Positions 54,161 to 62,603 are shown, counted from the first letter of the stretch. The stretch: 64,000 nucleotides of DNA from JACDBE01 sp963714055 (GCA_963714055.1 OY970227.1:868001-932000), one strand, 5' to 3'. Program-made: numbers and translations. The notes: generated from the letters alone by a model not told the origin.

Positions 54161-54868
54161 TCAGGCCGGCGAGACGCCACCGATCTCGGGAGCCTCCGTG
54201 AGAATTGGAGACGGCTTGAACCCCTTGACGACGCAGTAGATGCCGAGCGACAGCTCCCAGAGGAACTCGGGGATGGTCGCGATGCCTTGGAGGGCGCCGC
54301 CCCGCTCGGTCAGGCCGAGCATGATGGCGATCCCCGAGAGCATGATCAGCGGACCTCCGATGAGCCCGAGCATCGTCATGCCACGTGGCACCAAGCCGGA
54401 CCGGTACATGAGGTAGCCCAGGATCACACCGTTGGCGAGGCCGGCGAAGAACCCCGGGCCGACCAGGAACGCTCGATCATAGATCGCCAGGAAGACCTGG
54501 CCGATGGCGGCGTCCTCGATGCTCGGGCTGTCTTCGCGAAGAAACAGGATGGCGAGGATGCTGACGAGGCCGATCGCAATGAAGACGGCCTCGATGATGC
54601 GAGCCGAGACATAGCCGATGGCGCCCGTTTCGCTCTGACGCTTGATGATCGGAAACAGCACCACGGCGGTACCCACATTGGCGACGATGAGGAGAACCTC
54701 GGAGACAGCCCCCAAACCGACGAGCGTGGACTCGTCCGCGCCCGCGCCGGTGATGTAGCCGGGTGTGTCGAGCACCGGACCGTAGAAGATGAAGAAGGCT
54801 GGAATGGAGAGAACGAAGGTGGCGATGAACAGCCACCCGAATATCGACGCAGTTCTCCTGGAGTCCAT
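54161..54868 (-). CDS. DUF4386 membrane protein
   Basis: The 235-residue protein has about six hydrophobic helices and the DUF4386 pattern: RRTASIFGWLFIATFVLSIP at the N-terminus, VLLIVANVGTAVVLFPIIKRQ, and LVPRGMTMLGLIGGPLIMLSG near the C-terminus. No function is known for the family. It lies between the HNH gene and the adenylation enzyme on the same strand. It is not obviously part of the halogenation pathway. Confidence 0.82.
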   Translation of the reverse strand: MDSRRTASIFGWLFIATFVLSIPAFFIFYGPVLDTPGYITGAGADESTLVGLGAVSEVLLIVANVGTAVVLFPIIKRQSETGAIGYVSARIIEAVFIAIGLVSILAILFLREDSPSIEDAAIGQVFLAIYDRAFLVGPGFFAGLANGVILGYLMYRSGLVPRGMTMLGLIGGPLIMLSGIAIMLGLTERGGALQGIATIPEFLWELSLGIYCVVKGFKPSPILTEAPEIGGVSPA

Positions 54869-55063
54869 CCGTGCCCTCCAAACCGTCTAGACCCCGTGGC
54901 GCCACCCTAATGCGCCACCAGCGAGGCCCGGGCTGCGAGGGTCATCGGGGGTTCTTTGGAATGTGCGAGCAGCAGGAAGAGTCCGGTCGGGCCTGGTAGC
55001 TAGATCGGGCCGGGTGTCTCGTCCGGCTCGCCACCGAGCGGTCGGGCCGGCCAGGGCGCCCGC

Positions 55064-56659
55064 TCAGACGCCGGCGACTGCTTCGGCGTTGAGCGTCTGG
55101 CGGTCGATCTTGCCGGTGGACGTCTTGGGGAGCGTCTCGCGGAAGGCGAAGACTTCGGGGATCATGTACTTGGGGATGATCTCGGCGCAGAAGGCGACCA
55201 TCTCTGGTTCGGTGATCGGTGCCTTCACCGCCACGAAAGCGCGGATGCGGTTGGAGATCATCTCGTCGGGAACCGCCACCACGGCGCACTCCACCACGTC
55301 GGGGTGGGCGTTGATCGCCGACTCGATGTCGCCCAGCTCGATGCGATAGCCGCGGCTCTTGATCTGGTTGTCCCGCCTGCCGAGGAACTTGTAGTTGCCG
55401 TCGGGCATCTCCTCCACCAGGTCGCCGGTGCGGTACACCGGGTCGCCGAACACCGGGTCACGCGGGTCGCGGATCAGCCGCTCCCGGGTGCGCTCCGGGT
55501 CGCCCCAGTAGCCGCGCATCACGGTGGGGCCCCGCACCAGCAGCTCCCCCACCGTGCCCTTCTCCACCTCGGCCAGGTCCTCGTCGACCACGAAGCACTC
55601 GACGTTGCCGATCGCCGAGCCTATGGACACCGGAGGGGCGGCCTCGTCCGGTGGCTCCGGCACGTTGTAGTAGGTGCACACGTTGGTCTCGGTGGGCCCG
55701 TACAGGTTGCCGAAGGTGATCCCGGGCATCAGCTTCATGAGGCGGGACAGGTACTTGGTGGGAAACACCTCGCCGGCGAACAGCAGCACCCGGATGCTGG
55801 GCAGCGCCCCTACTGCGAGATCGGCGTGCTCGACCAGCATGGTGAGGATGCTGGGCACCGAGTACCAGACGCTTATGCGGTGCCGGTCGATGAACTTGGC
55901 GACCTCGACCGGGAACACCGACATCTTGGACGGGACGAGCACCAGGGTGGCCCCGGCCCGGGCGGCGGCGTACAGGTCGAAGGTGGACAGGTCGAAGTGG
56001 AGCGGGGCGTGGCTCGACACCATGTCGTCGGCGACCACCCCGTACTCCTCGGCGGCCCAGTCGACGAACCCGCGACAGGCGAGGTGGCTGAGCATCACCC
56101 CCTTGGGCGTGCCGGTGGAGCCCGACGTGTAGAGGATGTAGGCCAGGTCCTGCTGCACGGTGCCCGCATCGGGCAGATCAGTGGGCTGCCGGTCGACGGT
56201 GTCCGCAGCCCACGCCGTCATCCCGTCGACGGGAGGCAGGGCGGCGGTGTCGGCGGCATTGAGCACAACCAGGTGGGCCAGCTGGTCGGCGCCCTCGTCC
56301 CGCAGCGCTGCCCATGAGCGGCGCTTCTCGGTCCCGGTTACCAGGTGGCGGATGCCGCAGTTGCCGGCGATGTAGCCGATGCGGGCGTCGGGGGCGCCCG
56401 GGTCGAGCGGGACGTAGCAGGCGCCCGCCTTCATCACCCCGAAGATGCCGATGACCGACTCCATCGACTTGCGCAGGAAGATCCCCACCCGGTCGCCGCG
56501 GCGGACGCCCAGCTCGATGAGGAGGTTGGCCACCTGGTTCGCCCTGGCCTCCAGCTCTCCGTAGGTGATCGTCCGCTCGCCGTCGACCACCGCCACCTTG
56601 TCCGGCGTGGCGTCGGCCGAGTCCTCGAGGTAGTGGTTGACCAGGTAGCGGTAGCTCAT
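55064..56659 (-). CDS. Stand-alone adenylation enzyme, proline-like specificity code (PltF-type)
   Basis: The 531-residue ANL-superfamily ligase has YILYTSGSTGTPKGV (A3), HFDLSTFDL (A4), GPTETNV (A5), YRTGDLV (A7), GRRDNQIKSRGYRIELGDIE (A8) and PKTSTGKIDR (A10). By alignment to the PheA pocket the code reads D223, L224, F227, Y266, L293, A295, L319, V327, C328 and the A10 lysine, i.e. D-L-F-Y-L-A-L-V-C-K. As I remember it, this is one residue from the L-proline code of PltF/RedM-type ligases and unlike D-alanine ligase DltA. It would load proline on the carrier protein at 51413. The ATG at 56659 is four bases after the dehydrogenase stop, so they form an operon. Confidence 0.85.
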   Translation of the reverse strand: MSYRYLVNHYLEDSADATPDKVAVVDGERTITYGELEARANQVANLLIELGVRRGDRVGIFLRKSMESVIGIFGVMKAGACYVPLDPGAPDARIGYIAGNCGIRHLVTGTEKRRSWAALRDEGADQLAHLVVLNAADTAALPPVDGMTAWAADTVDRQPTDLPDAGTVQQDLAYILYTSGSTGTPKGVMLSHLACRGFVDWAAEEYGVVADDMVSSHAPLHFDLSTFDLYAAARAGATLVLVPSKMSVFPVEVAKFIDRHRISVWYSVPSILTMLVEHADLAVGALPSIRVLLFAGEVFPTKYLSRLMKLMPGITFGNLYGPTETNVCTYYNVPEPPDEAAPPVSIGSAIGNVECFVVDEDLAEVEKGTVGELLVRGPTVMRGYWGDPERTRERLIRDPRDPVFGDPVYRTGDLVEEMPDGNYKFLGRRDNQIKSRGYRIELGDIESAINAHPDVVECAVVAVPDEMISNRIRAFVAVKAPITEPEMVAFCAEIIPKYMIPEVFAFRETLPKTSTGKIDRQTLNAEAVAGV

Positions 56660-56663
56660 GGCG

Positions 56664-57810
56664 TCACAGCTTCATCTGGCTGGCGATGATGTTCCGCTGG
56701 ATGTCGGAGGTGCCCGAGTAGATGCGGCTGGCCATGGCGTCGCGCACCTCGCGCTCGATCTCGCTCTCGGTCATGTAGCCGTAGGCGCCGTGGACCGCCA
56801 TGGCGTCGATGCTCGACTGCACCCAGGCCTCCGACAGCACCAGCTTCACCATCGAGGCGTCGATCGGCTTGCCCCCGCCGCGGTCCCACTCCCAACCCAG
56901 CTTGTAGACGAGCAGCCTGGCCGACTCGAGCCTGACCTTCATGTCGACCAGGCGGTTGGCCACCGACTGGAACTTGCCGATGCTCTGCCCGAACTGCTTG
57001 CGGGAGCGCACGTATTCGAGCGCCTCCTCGAGCTGGCGCTCCATGGTGCCCAGGGTGTGGGCGAGGATCGCCCCCCGCTCGTGCTCGATCGAGTGGTTGA
57101 ACACCATCATCCCCGAGCCCCGCTTCCCCAGCAGGTTCCCGCCGGGGACCCGGCAGTCCTCGAAGGAGAGCTCGCTCATCGGCGAGGTGCGGATCCCCAT
57201 CTTGTGGAACGGCTTGCCGACCGACAAGCCCGGGCATGTCCCGCTCCACGATGAAGGCGGTGAGCCCCAGCCAGCCCTTCGATCGGTCGACGGTGGCGAA
57301 CACCACGAACACGTCGGCGACCGGGGCGTTGGTGATGAAGGTCTTGGAGCCGTTGAGCAGCCAGTCGTCGCCATCCGGGGTGGCGGTGGTGGCCAGGCTG
57401 TAGGCGTCCGAGCCCGACCCCGGCTCGGTCATCCCCTGCACGGCGATCAGCGAGCCGTCGATCATCCCGGGCAGGTAGCGGTCCTTCTGGTCGGGCGTGC
57501 CGAAGCGGAGGATCGGCGTCGCCCCGGACCAGAGGTGGGCGCCCAGCGAGAAGATCAGCCCGTTGTCGCGGCACCCGTAACCGAGCGCCTCCATCGCCAG
57601 CATGGTGGTCAGGTAGTCGGCCCCCTGGCCGCCGTACTCGTCGGGGAACGGGAGCCCGAGGAGCCCGAAGTCGGCGCACTTCTGCCAGGCATCACGGGAG
57701 AACTCGGAGGCGGCGTCGCGCTCGGCGATGCGGTCGTTCAGCTCCTTCTGGGCGAACTCGACGACGGCCTGCCGATAGGCGACCTGCTCGTCGCTCCAGG
57801 AGAAGTCCAC
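56664..57810 (-). CDS. Acyl-CoA-dehydrogenase-type enzyme, candidate prolyl-carrier dehydrogenase (frameshifted)
   Basis: The joined protein is about 381 residues. The N-part reads MDFSWSDEQVAYRQAVVEF, PDEYGGQGADYLTTM and GMTEPGSGSDAYSL; the C-part reads GKPFHKMGIRTSPMSEL, SIEHERGAILAHTLG and RSRKQFGQSIGKF. The frame breaks at 57229-57234 in a CCCGGGC run; removing one G joins the halves exactly (MPGLSVGK). The MCAD catalytic Glu motif IYEGTS reads IYSGTS, but a Glu is present in IEHER, the position used by isovaleryl-CoA dehydrogenase. I recall the same for PltE/RedW-type prolyl-carrier oxidases. It is directly upstream of the adenylation gene. The frameshift is probably a sequence error. 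Confidence 0.82.
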
Positions 57811-58214
57811 CGAATGCCCCCCGTCCTCGACCGTGTGCCCGGTCGCCGGCGCGCGCCGGCGGCCATCTGGTCCCGCACTCTATCAGCGGCTCCCCCGCTT
57901 GAGACTGGGCCGATCGCACTTGATATGCCCGCCTCGCAGGGCTCGGCTCCTCCCGCAGATGGGGCCCCTACCCCATCGCGGGCCGTCTCTCTGCCCTCGC
58001 TCCCCCTGCCCTAAGATCCCGCCGGGCTGGCGTTTCGCAGGTGTGGGACCAACCACGGGCTGGTCGAGTGCGGCACGACGGCGATCGGCCAGACCCCTCC
58101 CCGGCGTCCGTGCCGGCCTTCGGCCCGTGCAACCGCCACCCCTCCCCGCCGGGCGGGGAGGGGAAAGCAGACAACGGAGGCGGGGAAGGGAAAGAAGACA
58201 ACGGCGGAAGGGGA
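57811..58214. other. 404-base intergenic region with hairpin and short direct repeats
   Basis: No gene is supported here. It must hold the promoters of the divergent dehydrogenase and glycosyltransferase genes, but I see no convincing -35/-10 pair. At 58139-58163 CCCCTCCCCGCC and GGCGGGGAGGGG form a perfect 12-bp stem with a one-base centre. From 58160 to the glycosyltransferase start come three imperfect repeats of about 22-28 bases built on GGGGAA...GACAACGG. Confidence 0.7.
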
Positions 58215-59402
58215 ATGCGGACAGTGGAGGAGAACACCGTGGGTGAGCTGCCGGGGATCCTGTTCGTGGCCACCCCGGGGCCGCTCGGGGGCTCGAACCG
58301 GAGCCTGCTCACCCTGTTCGAGCAACTCGAGGGCCGGGTGACCCGGATCCTGGCGGCACCGGCCCGGGGAGCGTTCACCGACCTGGTGCGGGAGCGCAAT
58401 CTGGTCGAGGAGTACGTGGTGCTCCCGCGCCGCCCCCACCACTGGACCGACCGGTGGCTCCGCATCGCCGCCGGCGGGCGGATCGCCTGGTGGCTGGTCC
58501 GCAACCGGCGCCGGGTGGCCGCCATCCACGCCAACGCCCTCACCGGGCTCAACCTGGCCACCCCGGCCGCAGTCGTCTCGCGGGTGCCGGTGGTTGCCTG
58601 GATCCACGACCCGACCGGGTCGACCTGGGGATCGCGCATCGGCCCGCTGGTGCGGCGTTTGGTCCCCCGCCTCCGCCTGGCGGCGGTGTCGACCACGGCG
58701 GAGGCCTCGGCCGTGGCCAACGGGCTGTGCCGCCCCGGCGACGCCGCCATCGTCCCCAACCCCATCGACCCGGCCGACGTGGTCGCCGCCGAGCGCCCCG
58801 ACCGCGACATGGTCGTCGAAGACCGCGACATGGTCGTCGAAGACGACGAGGACCCGGTGACCGTCGGCTTCCTCGGCGGAGTCACCCACCGGAAGGGATT
58901 CGACCTGGTCCCTCCTGTGGTCGCCGCCCTCGCCGATGAGCCGGTCAAGATCCAGCTCTACGTCAACCTCGACCGGCACGGCAGGTCCCCGGCGATCTGG
59001 GAGCAGCTCGACCGGTGGGGCTCCGACCGCGTCGAGCCCGTCGGCAAGCTCGACGACGTGCGGGCCGCCTACGCCGCCGTCGACGTCGTCTGGGTGGCCT
59101 CCCGGGCCGAGTCGTTCTGCCGGGTGGCCGCCGAGGCGATGATGAACGGCATCCCGGTGGTCGCCGGCGACATCCCCCCGCTCCGTGACCTGCTCGGCGA
59201 CGAGGAGGCCGGGCTCCTGTACCCGGTCGAGGATCCTGAAATGGCCGCCGCCGCCCTGCGACGGCTCGTCCACGACCCCGGGCTGCGCCGCTCGTTGGGA
59301 CAGGCGGGCCGCGACCGCAGCCGGTCGTTCTCCCCCGAGGAGGTCGCCACCAGCCTGCTCGAGCTGTACGGGCTCAGCTCGGCGAGCCGGCCCGCTTCCT
59401 GA
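58215..59402 (+). CDS. Glycosyltransferase family 4 protein
   Basis: The 395-residue GT-B-fold enzyme transfers a sugar from a nucleotide donor. Features are GILFVATPGPLGGSNRSLLT at the N-terminus, VVAWIHDPTGSTWGS, AIVPNPIDPADVV before the donor domain, VGFLGGVTHRKGFDLVP, and AESFCRVAAEAMMNGIPVVAGD with the EX7E-type glutamates. A 21-base in-frame tandem duplication adds a repeated DMVVEDR in the interdomain loop. The ATG at 58215 is used; a GTG 24 bases later is possible. Its 3' end overlaps the convergent sulfotransferase gene by 29 bases. With the sulfotransferase it suggests surface-glycan modification. Confidence 0.85.
   Translation: MRTVEENTVGELPGILFVATPGPLGGSNRSLLTLFEQLEGRVTRILAAPARGAFTDLVRERNLVEEYVVLPRRPHHWTDRWLRIAAGGRIAWWLVRNRRRVAAIHANALTGLNLATPAAVVSRVPVVAWIHDPTGSTWGSRIGPLVRRLVPRLRLAAVSTTAEASAVANGLCRPGDAAIVPNPIDPADVVAAERPDRDMVVEDRDMVVEDDEDPVTVGFLGGVTHRKGFDLVPPVVAALADEPVKIQLYVNLDRHGRSPAIWEQLDRWGSDRVEPVGKLDDVRAAYAAVDVVWVASRAESFCRVAAEAMMNGIPVVAGDIPPLRDLLGDEEAGLLYPVEDPEMAAAALRRLVHDPGLRRSLGQAGRDRSRSFSPEEVATSLLELYGLSSASRPAS
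58803..58844 (+). repeat. 21-base tandem duplication inside the glycosyltransferase gene
   Basis: CGCGACATGGTCGTCGAAG plus two bases occurs twice in a row with no mismatch, adding seven in-frame codons (RDMVVED) to the interdomain loop. It could be a recent duplication or an assembly artefact. Confidence 0.8.
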
Positions 59403-60333
59403 CCCGGGCGGTGAGCGGCTGGAGCCGGGCGGCGAGGCGCTGCCGTTCCCACCCGAGTCGCGCCCTGGCCACCTCGAGCTTCACCGACGGCGGCGTCGGC
59501 ACTCCGGTGAGCTCATACCCCAGCTCGGCGAGCAGGTCGCCGGCGATCGCCTCGAAGCGGAGGACGTCGTCGGGCTCCATCTCGGTGCGCCAGTCGCGCA
59601 TCCCCTTGGTCACCGGCCTGGCCAGCCCCCCGAACGCCTGCGGGTCACGGGTGGCGGCGATGAATGCGGCACCGCGCTCGTGGTACCGCATCATCTCGTC
59701 CTCGTACTCGAGGTCGAGGAACCCGCACAGCCGGCGGGTGACCTCCTCGGGGTCGGCCACCAGGTCCTCGTAGCGGGACTCGGTGTACCGGGTCGGGCCC
59801 AGCTCCCGCCCCGACGCCTGCCCCCGCCGCACCCGGCTCGCCCAGTAGAAGGCGGCGTCGGCGAGGGTGCTCGGCCCCCATTCCTCGCGGTCGAGGTAGC
59901 CGAGGGCCACGTCGCGGCCGTCGCGGATGATGTGGACGAACCGGCTCTCCGGGAACGCCTCGGCCAGGAGCCCGATGCCGGTGACGTAGCCCGGGGTCTT
60001 GTCCCCGTAGCGTCGCTTGCCGTGCCGGGCGGCATACGTGGCGAACACGATGCGGACCGCCGCCGCGGTGTCCTCGGGTGGAGCCGCCGCCAGCGCCGCT
60101 TCCACGTCCGCCCGCTCCAGGCCCTGGCGACGGAAGTTGGGGTTCCGGTAGAGGTCGTCGACGAACTTCGCCACGGCGAACCCGTCGCCCTCGTACGTGC
60201 TCCGGTTGCGGACCATGGGCGCCACGAAGTGGGCCTCGTGGGTCATGGCAAGCTCGGAGTGCGAGTCGAAGATGTTGCGGTACAGGGTCGTGCCGGACCG
60301 ACCCGACCCAACGAAGAACACGAACGGGCTCAT
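59374..60333 (-). CDS. PAPS-dependent sulfotransferase
   Basis: The 319-residue enzyme moves sulfate from PAPS to a hydroxyl. The 5'-phosphosulfate loop FVGSGRSGTTLYRN lies at residues 7-20, and the 3'-phosphate motif is in RFVHIIRDGRDVALGYLD. KTPGYV is also typical. The ATG at 60333 is 14 bases after the stop of the preceding SGNH-like gene, so it closes a four-gene minus-strand operon (62439 to 59374). Acceptor is unknown; a surface glycan or glycolipid is likely from context. Confidence 0.85.
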   Translation of the reverse strand: MSPFVFFVGSGRSGTTLYRNIFDSHSELAMTHEAHFVAPMVRNRSTYEGDGFAVAKFVDDLYRNPNFRRQGLERADVEAALAAAPPEDTAAAVRIVFATYAARHGKRRYGDKTPGYVTGIGLLAEAFPESRFVHIIRDGRDVALGYLDREEWGPSTLADAAFYWASRVRRGQASGRELGPTRYTESRYEDLVADPEEVTRRLCGFLDLEYEDEMMRYHERGAAFIAATRDPQAFGGLARPVTKGMRDWRTEMEPDDVLRFEAIAGDLLAELGYELTGVPTPPSVKLEVARARLGWERQRLAARLQPLTARVRKRAGSPS

Positions 60334-60347
60334 CGCGGGCTCGCCGA

Positions 60348-61355
60348 TCAGACGATCCCGAGGTCCTTGATGATCCGGTGGAACTCGGCGCCGATCGGTT
60401 GCATCCGCTCCACCGGGAAGTGGGCGAAGTCGACCTGCTCCTTGACACCCTCGCTCTTCAGCAGCCGGTCGATGTCCACCACCGGGAAGTCGAGGTCGGC
60501 CGACATCTCGGCGAGGGCGATGGCGAACTGGCGGCGACGGGCGGCATGGGCGGCGTTGAGCCACTGGTAGTTGTGCACCGTCGACCCCGGGTCGACCACC
60601 ATCGTGTTGTAGAAGACGACCTTGGCGCCGATCCGTGAACGCAGCTCGTCGATCACCCTCGTGTTGTTGGCGACGGACTGCTCGATGGAGAGCCGGCCGA
60701 TCTTGGTGAAGTGCTCCCGGAACCACTCGACCGCGGAGAGGTCGTCGAGCACCCGCTCCAGGTCCTGGTTGAGCCACCAGCCGCCCGGGTCGACCACGTA
60801 GCCGTGCTCCTTGTGCCGGTAGAGCTGGCGCACCTCGTCCTGGGCGATCGACATCACAACCGCAGTGGTCGGGAAGCGGCCGGCCTGCGGATGCCGCCTG
60901 ATCTCGAAGTCGGGTTGGAACATGATGGGCTCGAAGTAGGGCTGGCGGAGCTCGAGCTTCTCCATGGCGTCCTGCACGTTCGCCAGGTCGATGCCGTCGA
61001 GCGTTTGGAGGAGCTGGTCGGAGCGGTGGCTCCCGGTGCCGCCGAGCTGGCGGTAGATGGCCACCGTCCCCTCGATCCCCGAACGCATCAGCGGCGCCGC
61101 CGTGTAGGTGGACGGCAGGTCGCAGCCGCCCCGCAACAGGATGCCCCGGCGCGGCTCGGGCAGGTCGGGGGACTCGCTGACGATGACGAACGCCGCCCCG
61201 CTGATCTGCACCCAGCCGTCGCCCCTCTCGAACCGGACCTCGCTCTTTCGGTTCTCCCGGTACCGATCCCGGGCCCACCTCTCCACGGCTGAATCGCGAC
61301 CGAACACGGTCCGCACCGCCTTCATCGCCACCTTGGTCGATCTGGCCGCCATCAC
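60348..61355 (-). CDS. SGNH-like hypothetical protein
   Basis: The 335-residue protein is not firmly recognised. Its middle and C-terminus resemble SGNH-type domains of polysaccharide-modification loci: AAFVIVSESPDLPEP, VVFYNTMVVDPGS, and a late VDFAHFPVERMQPIGAEF that could hold the catalytic Asp/His. A basic N-terminal segment (AARSTKVAMKAVRTVFGR) precedes it; no signal peptide is seen. The GTG at 61355 overlaps the previous stop. It lies between the lipoyl-like gene and the sulfotransferase, so a role in glycan or lipid modification is inferred. Confidence 0.65.
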   Translation of the reverse strand: MMAARSTKVAMKAVRTVFGRDSAVERWARDRYRENRKSEVRFERGDGWVQISGAAFVIVSESPDLPEPRRGILLRGGCDLPSTYTAAPLMRSGIEGTVAIYRQLGGTGSHRSDQLLQTLDGIDLANVQDAMEKLELRQPYFEPIMFQPDFEIRRHPQAGRFPTTAVVMSIAQDEVRQLYRHKEHGYVVDPGGWWLNQDLERVLDDLSAVEWFREHFTKIGRLSIEQSVANNTRVIDELRSRIGAKVVFYNTMVVDPGSTVHNYQWLNAAHAARRRQFAIALAEMSADLDFPVVDIDRLLKSEGVKEQVDFAHFPVERMQPIGAEFHRIIKDLGIV

Positions 61356-61777
61356 TCACCCTCCCCGTCGTCGCCGTAGCGTGCGGTCACCCTGACCAAC
61401 GGGGCGTCCCGCCATGATCCGTCGTCGACCGCGCCGTCGTGGTCGGTGGTGGTGACCACCCCGAGGGGGTCACCCGCCGTGACCCGGTCCCCTTCGCCGA
61501 CCAGGCCGCGGTCGAGCCGCCCCCGGTCGTTCGAGATCAGCTCGACCTCGAGGTACACGTTGGCCTTGCCGGTGTCCTCTCGGTTGACCATCCCGTTGGA
61601 GCGCCGCAGCAGCCCGCCCTTCTCGGCGGTACGGCGCACCAGCTTGGCCTGCTCGACGGCGACGGTGCAGATGCGCTGGCCGGGGCCGAAGGTGTCGCCG
61701 GGCGAGACGTGCCAGCGGACCAGCCGGCCGCCCCCGAAGGCCTGCTCGACCACCGGCATCCGGAGCTGCAGGATCAC
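61352..61777 (-). CDS. Stand-alone biotinyl/lipoyl-like domain protein
   Basis: The 141-residue protein resembles a lipoyl/biotinyl domain: LRMPVVEQAFGGGRLVRWHV and SPGDTFGPGQRICTV in the first half, GLVGEGDRVTAGDPLGVVTT in the second. Where lipoyl domains have ETDKA it reads VEQAKLVRR, so a lysine is close to the modification site, but the flanking residues are not canonical and a charged insert follows. It may be a non-modified barrel-sandwich scaffold. GTGA overlaps couple it to SGNH-like genes on both sides. No dehydrogenase or carboxylase is near, so the usual functions do not fit. Confidence 0.65.
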   Translation of the reverse strand: MILQLRMPVVEQAFGGGRLVRWHVSPGDTFGPGQRICTVAVEQAKLVRRTAEKGGLLRRSNGMVNREDTGKANVYLEVELISNDRGRLDRGLVGEGDRVTAGDPLGVVTTTDHDGAVDDGSWRDAPLVRVTARYGDDGEGE

Positions 61778-62439
61778 GACCCCTCCCCTGCGGCCGCGCC
61801 CACCTGCTCCAAGAGAGGACGGTCGTCGAAGAAGCCGTAGTCGGCGAGCACCGCCACGGTCTCCTCGGTGATGCGTGCCGCCGCCTCGGGCCGGTAGACC
61901 ATGGCGGCATCGAGCTTGCCGGCGGCGCCGATCTCGGCGACGGCGCGGTCGACGTCGACGACTGAGATCCCGAGGTCGTGCGACACCCGCACCAGCATGG
62001 CGTCGAGCCGGTGGGCGCGCAGACCGACCGGCTCCTCCTCGTGGCCGGCGTAGCTGCGGGCCCAGGAGTCGGGGTCGACGGTGCAGGCGTTGGCCACGAT
62101 CACGCGGGTATCGGCGGCCTTGTATGCGGCGGTGATCGCCGACAGATCCGCCTCAACGGCGGCAACGGCGGTGCTGGCTACGGTGGAGCGGCTGCCCAGG
62201 CGGCGGACCTCGTCGTCGACGGACAGGATGACGACATCGGCGGACGGTCGGCCTCCAGCTTCGAGGCGGCGCCGCAGCTCGGCGAACCCGTCGACGAGCT
62301 CCACCTCGACTTCGACCGTCACCCCGGGGTATCGGTCGGCGGCGACCTCGGCGACCCCTCGGTCGAGGATCGAGCCACCGTGGGCGCTGGAAACCATGGT
62401 GTCCACATGGTGGCGGCTGCCGATGATCAGCAGCCGCAC
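61774..62439 (-). CDS. SGNH-hydrolase-like protein
   Basis: The 221-residue protein begins with a block I-like VRLLIIGSRHHVDTM, has DVVILSVDDEVRRLG and RVIVANACTVDPDSW (block III-like), and ends with a helical tail. The block V Asp-x-x-His is not clear, and the nucleophile Ser is followed by Arg rather than the usual residues, so it may be inactive. I chose the GTG at 62439; a TTG at 62457 is in frame. It is the first gene of the coupled operon with the lipoyl-like protein, second SGNH-like protein and sulfotransferase. Confidence 0.6.
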   Translation of the reverse strand: MRLLIIGSRHHVDTMVSSAHGGSILDRGVAEVAADRYPGVTVEVEVELVDGFAELRRRLEAGGRPSADVVILSVDDEVRRLGSRSTVASTAVAAVEADLSAITAAYKAADTRVIVANACTVDPDSWARSYAGHEEEPVGLRAHRLDAMLVRVSHDLGISVVDVDRAVAEIGAAGKLDAAMVYRPEAAARITEETVAVLADYGFFDDRPLLEQVGAAAGEGS

Positions 62440-62603
62440 CGGGCTCTTTCCGGCCAACGTCCTACACCCCCCGCGAAATGGCCGACACTTCCGGCGTTGT
62501 CCCCGAACTCTCGGGGCACGCCGACGTCCGAAGCGTACCGGCGGCGTCAGCGCCCGCAACGGGTCCCCCGACCCATTCCCGGAACCGTTCGCTGCGGGAA
62601 CGT

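Noticed and set aside
55064..56659. D-alanine ligase (DltA) for teichoic acid
   Set aside because: The overall fold is similar and it has a free-standing carrier nearby, but the pocket residues differ from DltA and no dltB/dltD-type MBOAT acyltransferase is present; a halogenase and dehydrogenase are.
59374..61359. One 661-codon frame seeming to fuse the sulfotransferase to upstream sequence
   Set aside because: The upstream part is the wrong frame of the SGNH-like gene at 60348-61355, which is better supported; the sulfotransferase motif starts right at the ATG at 60333.
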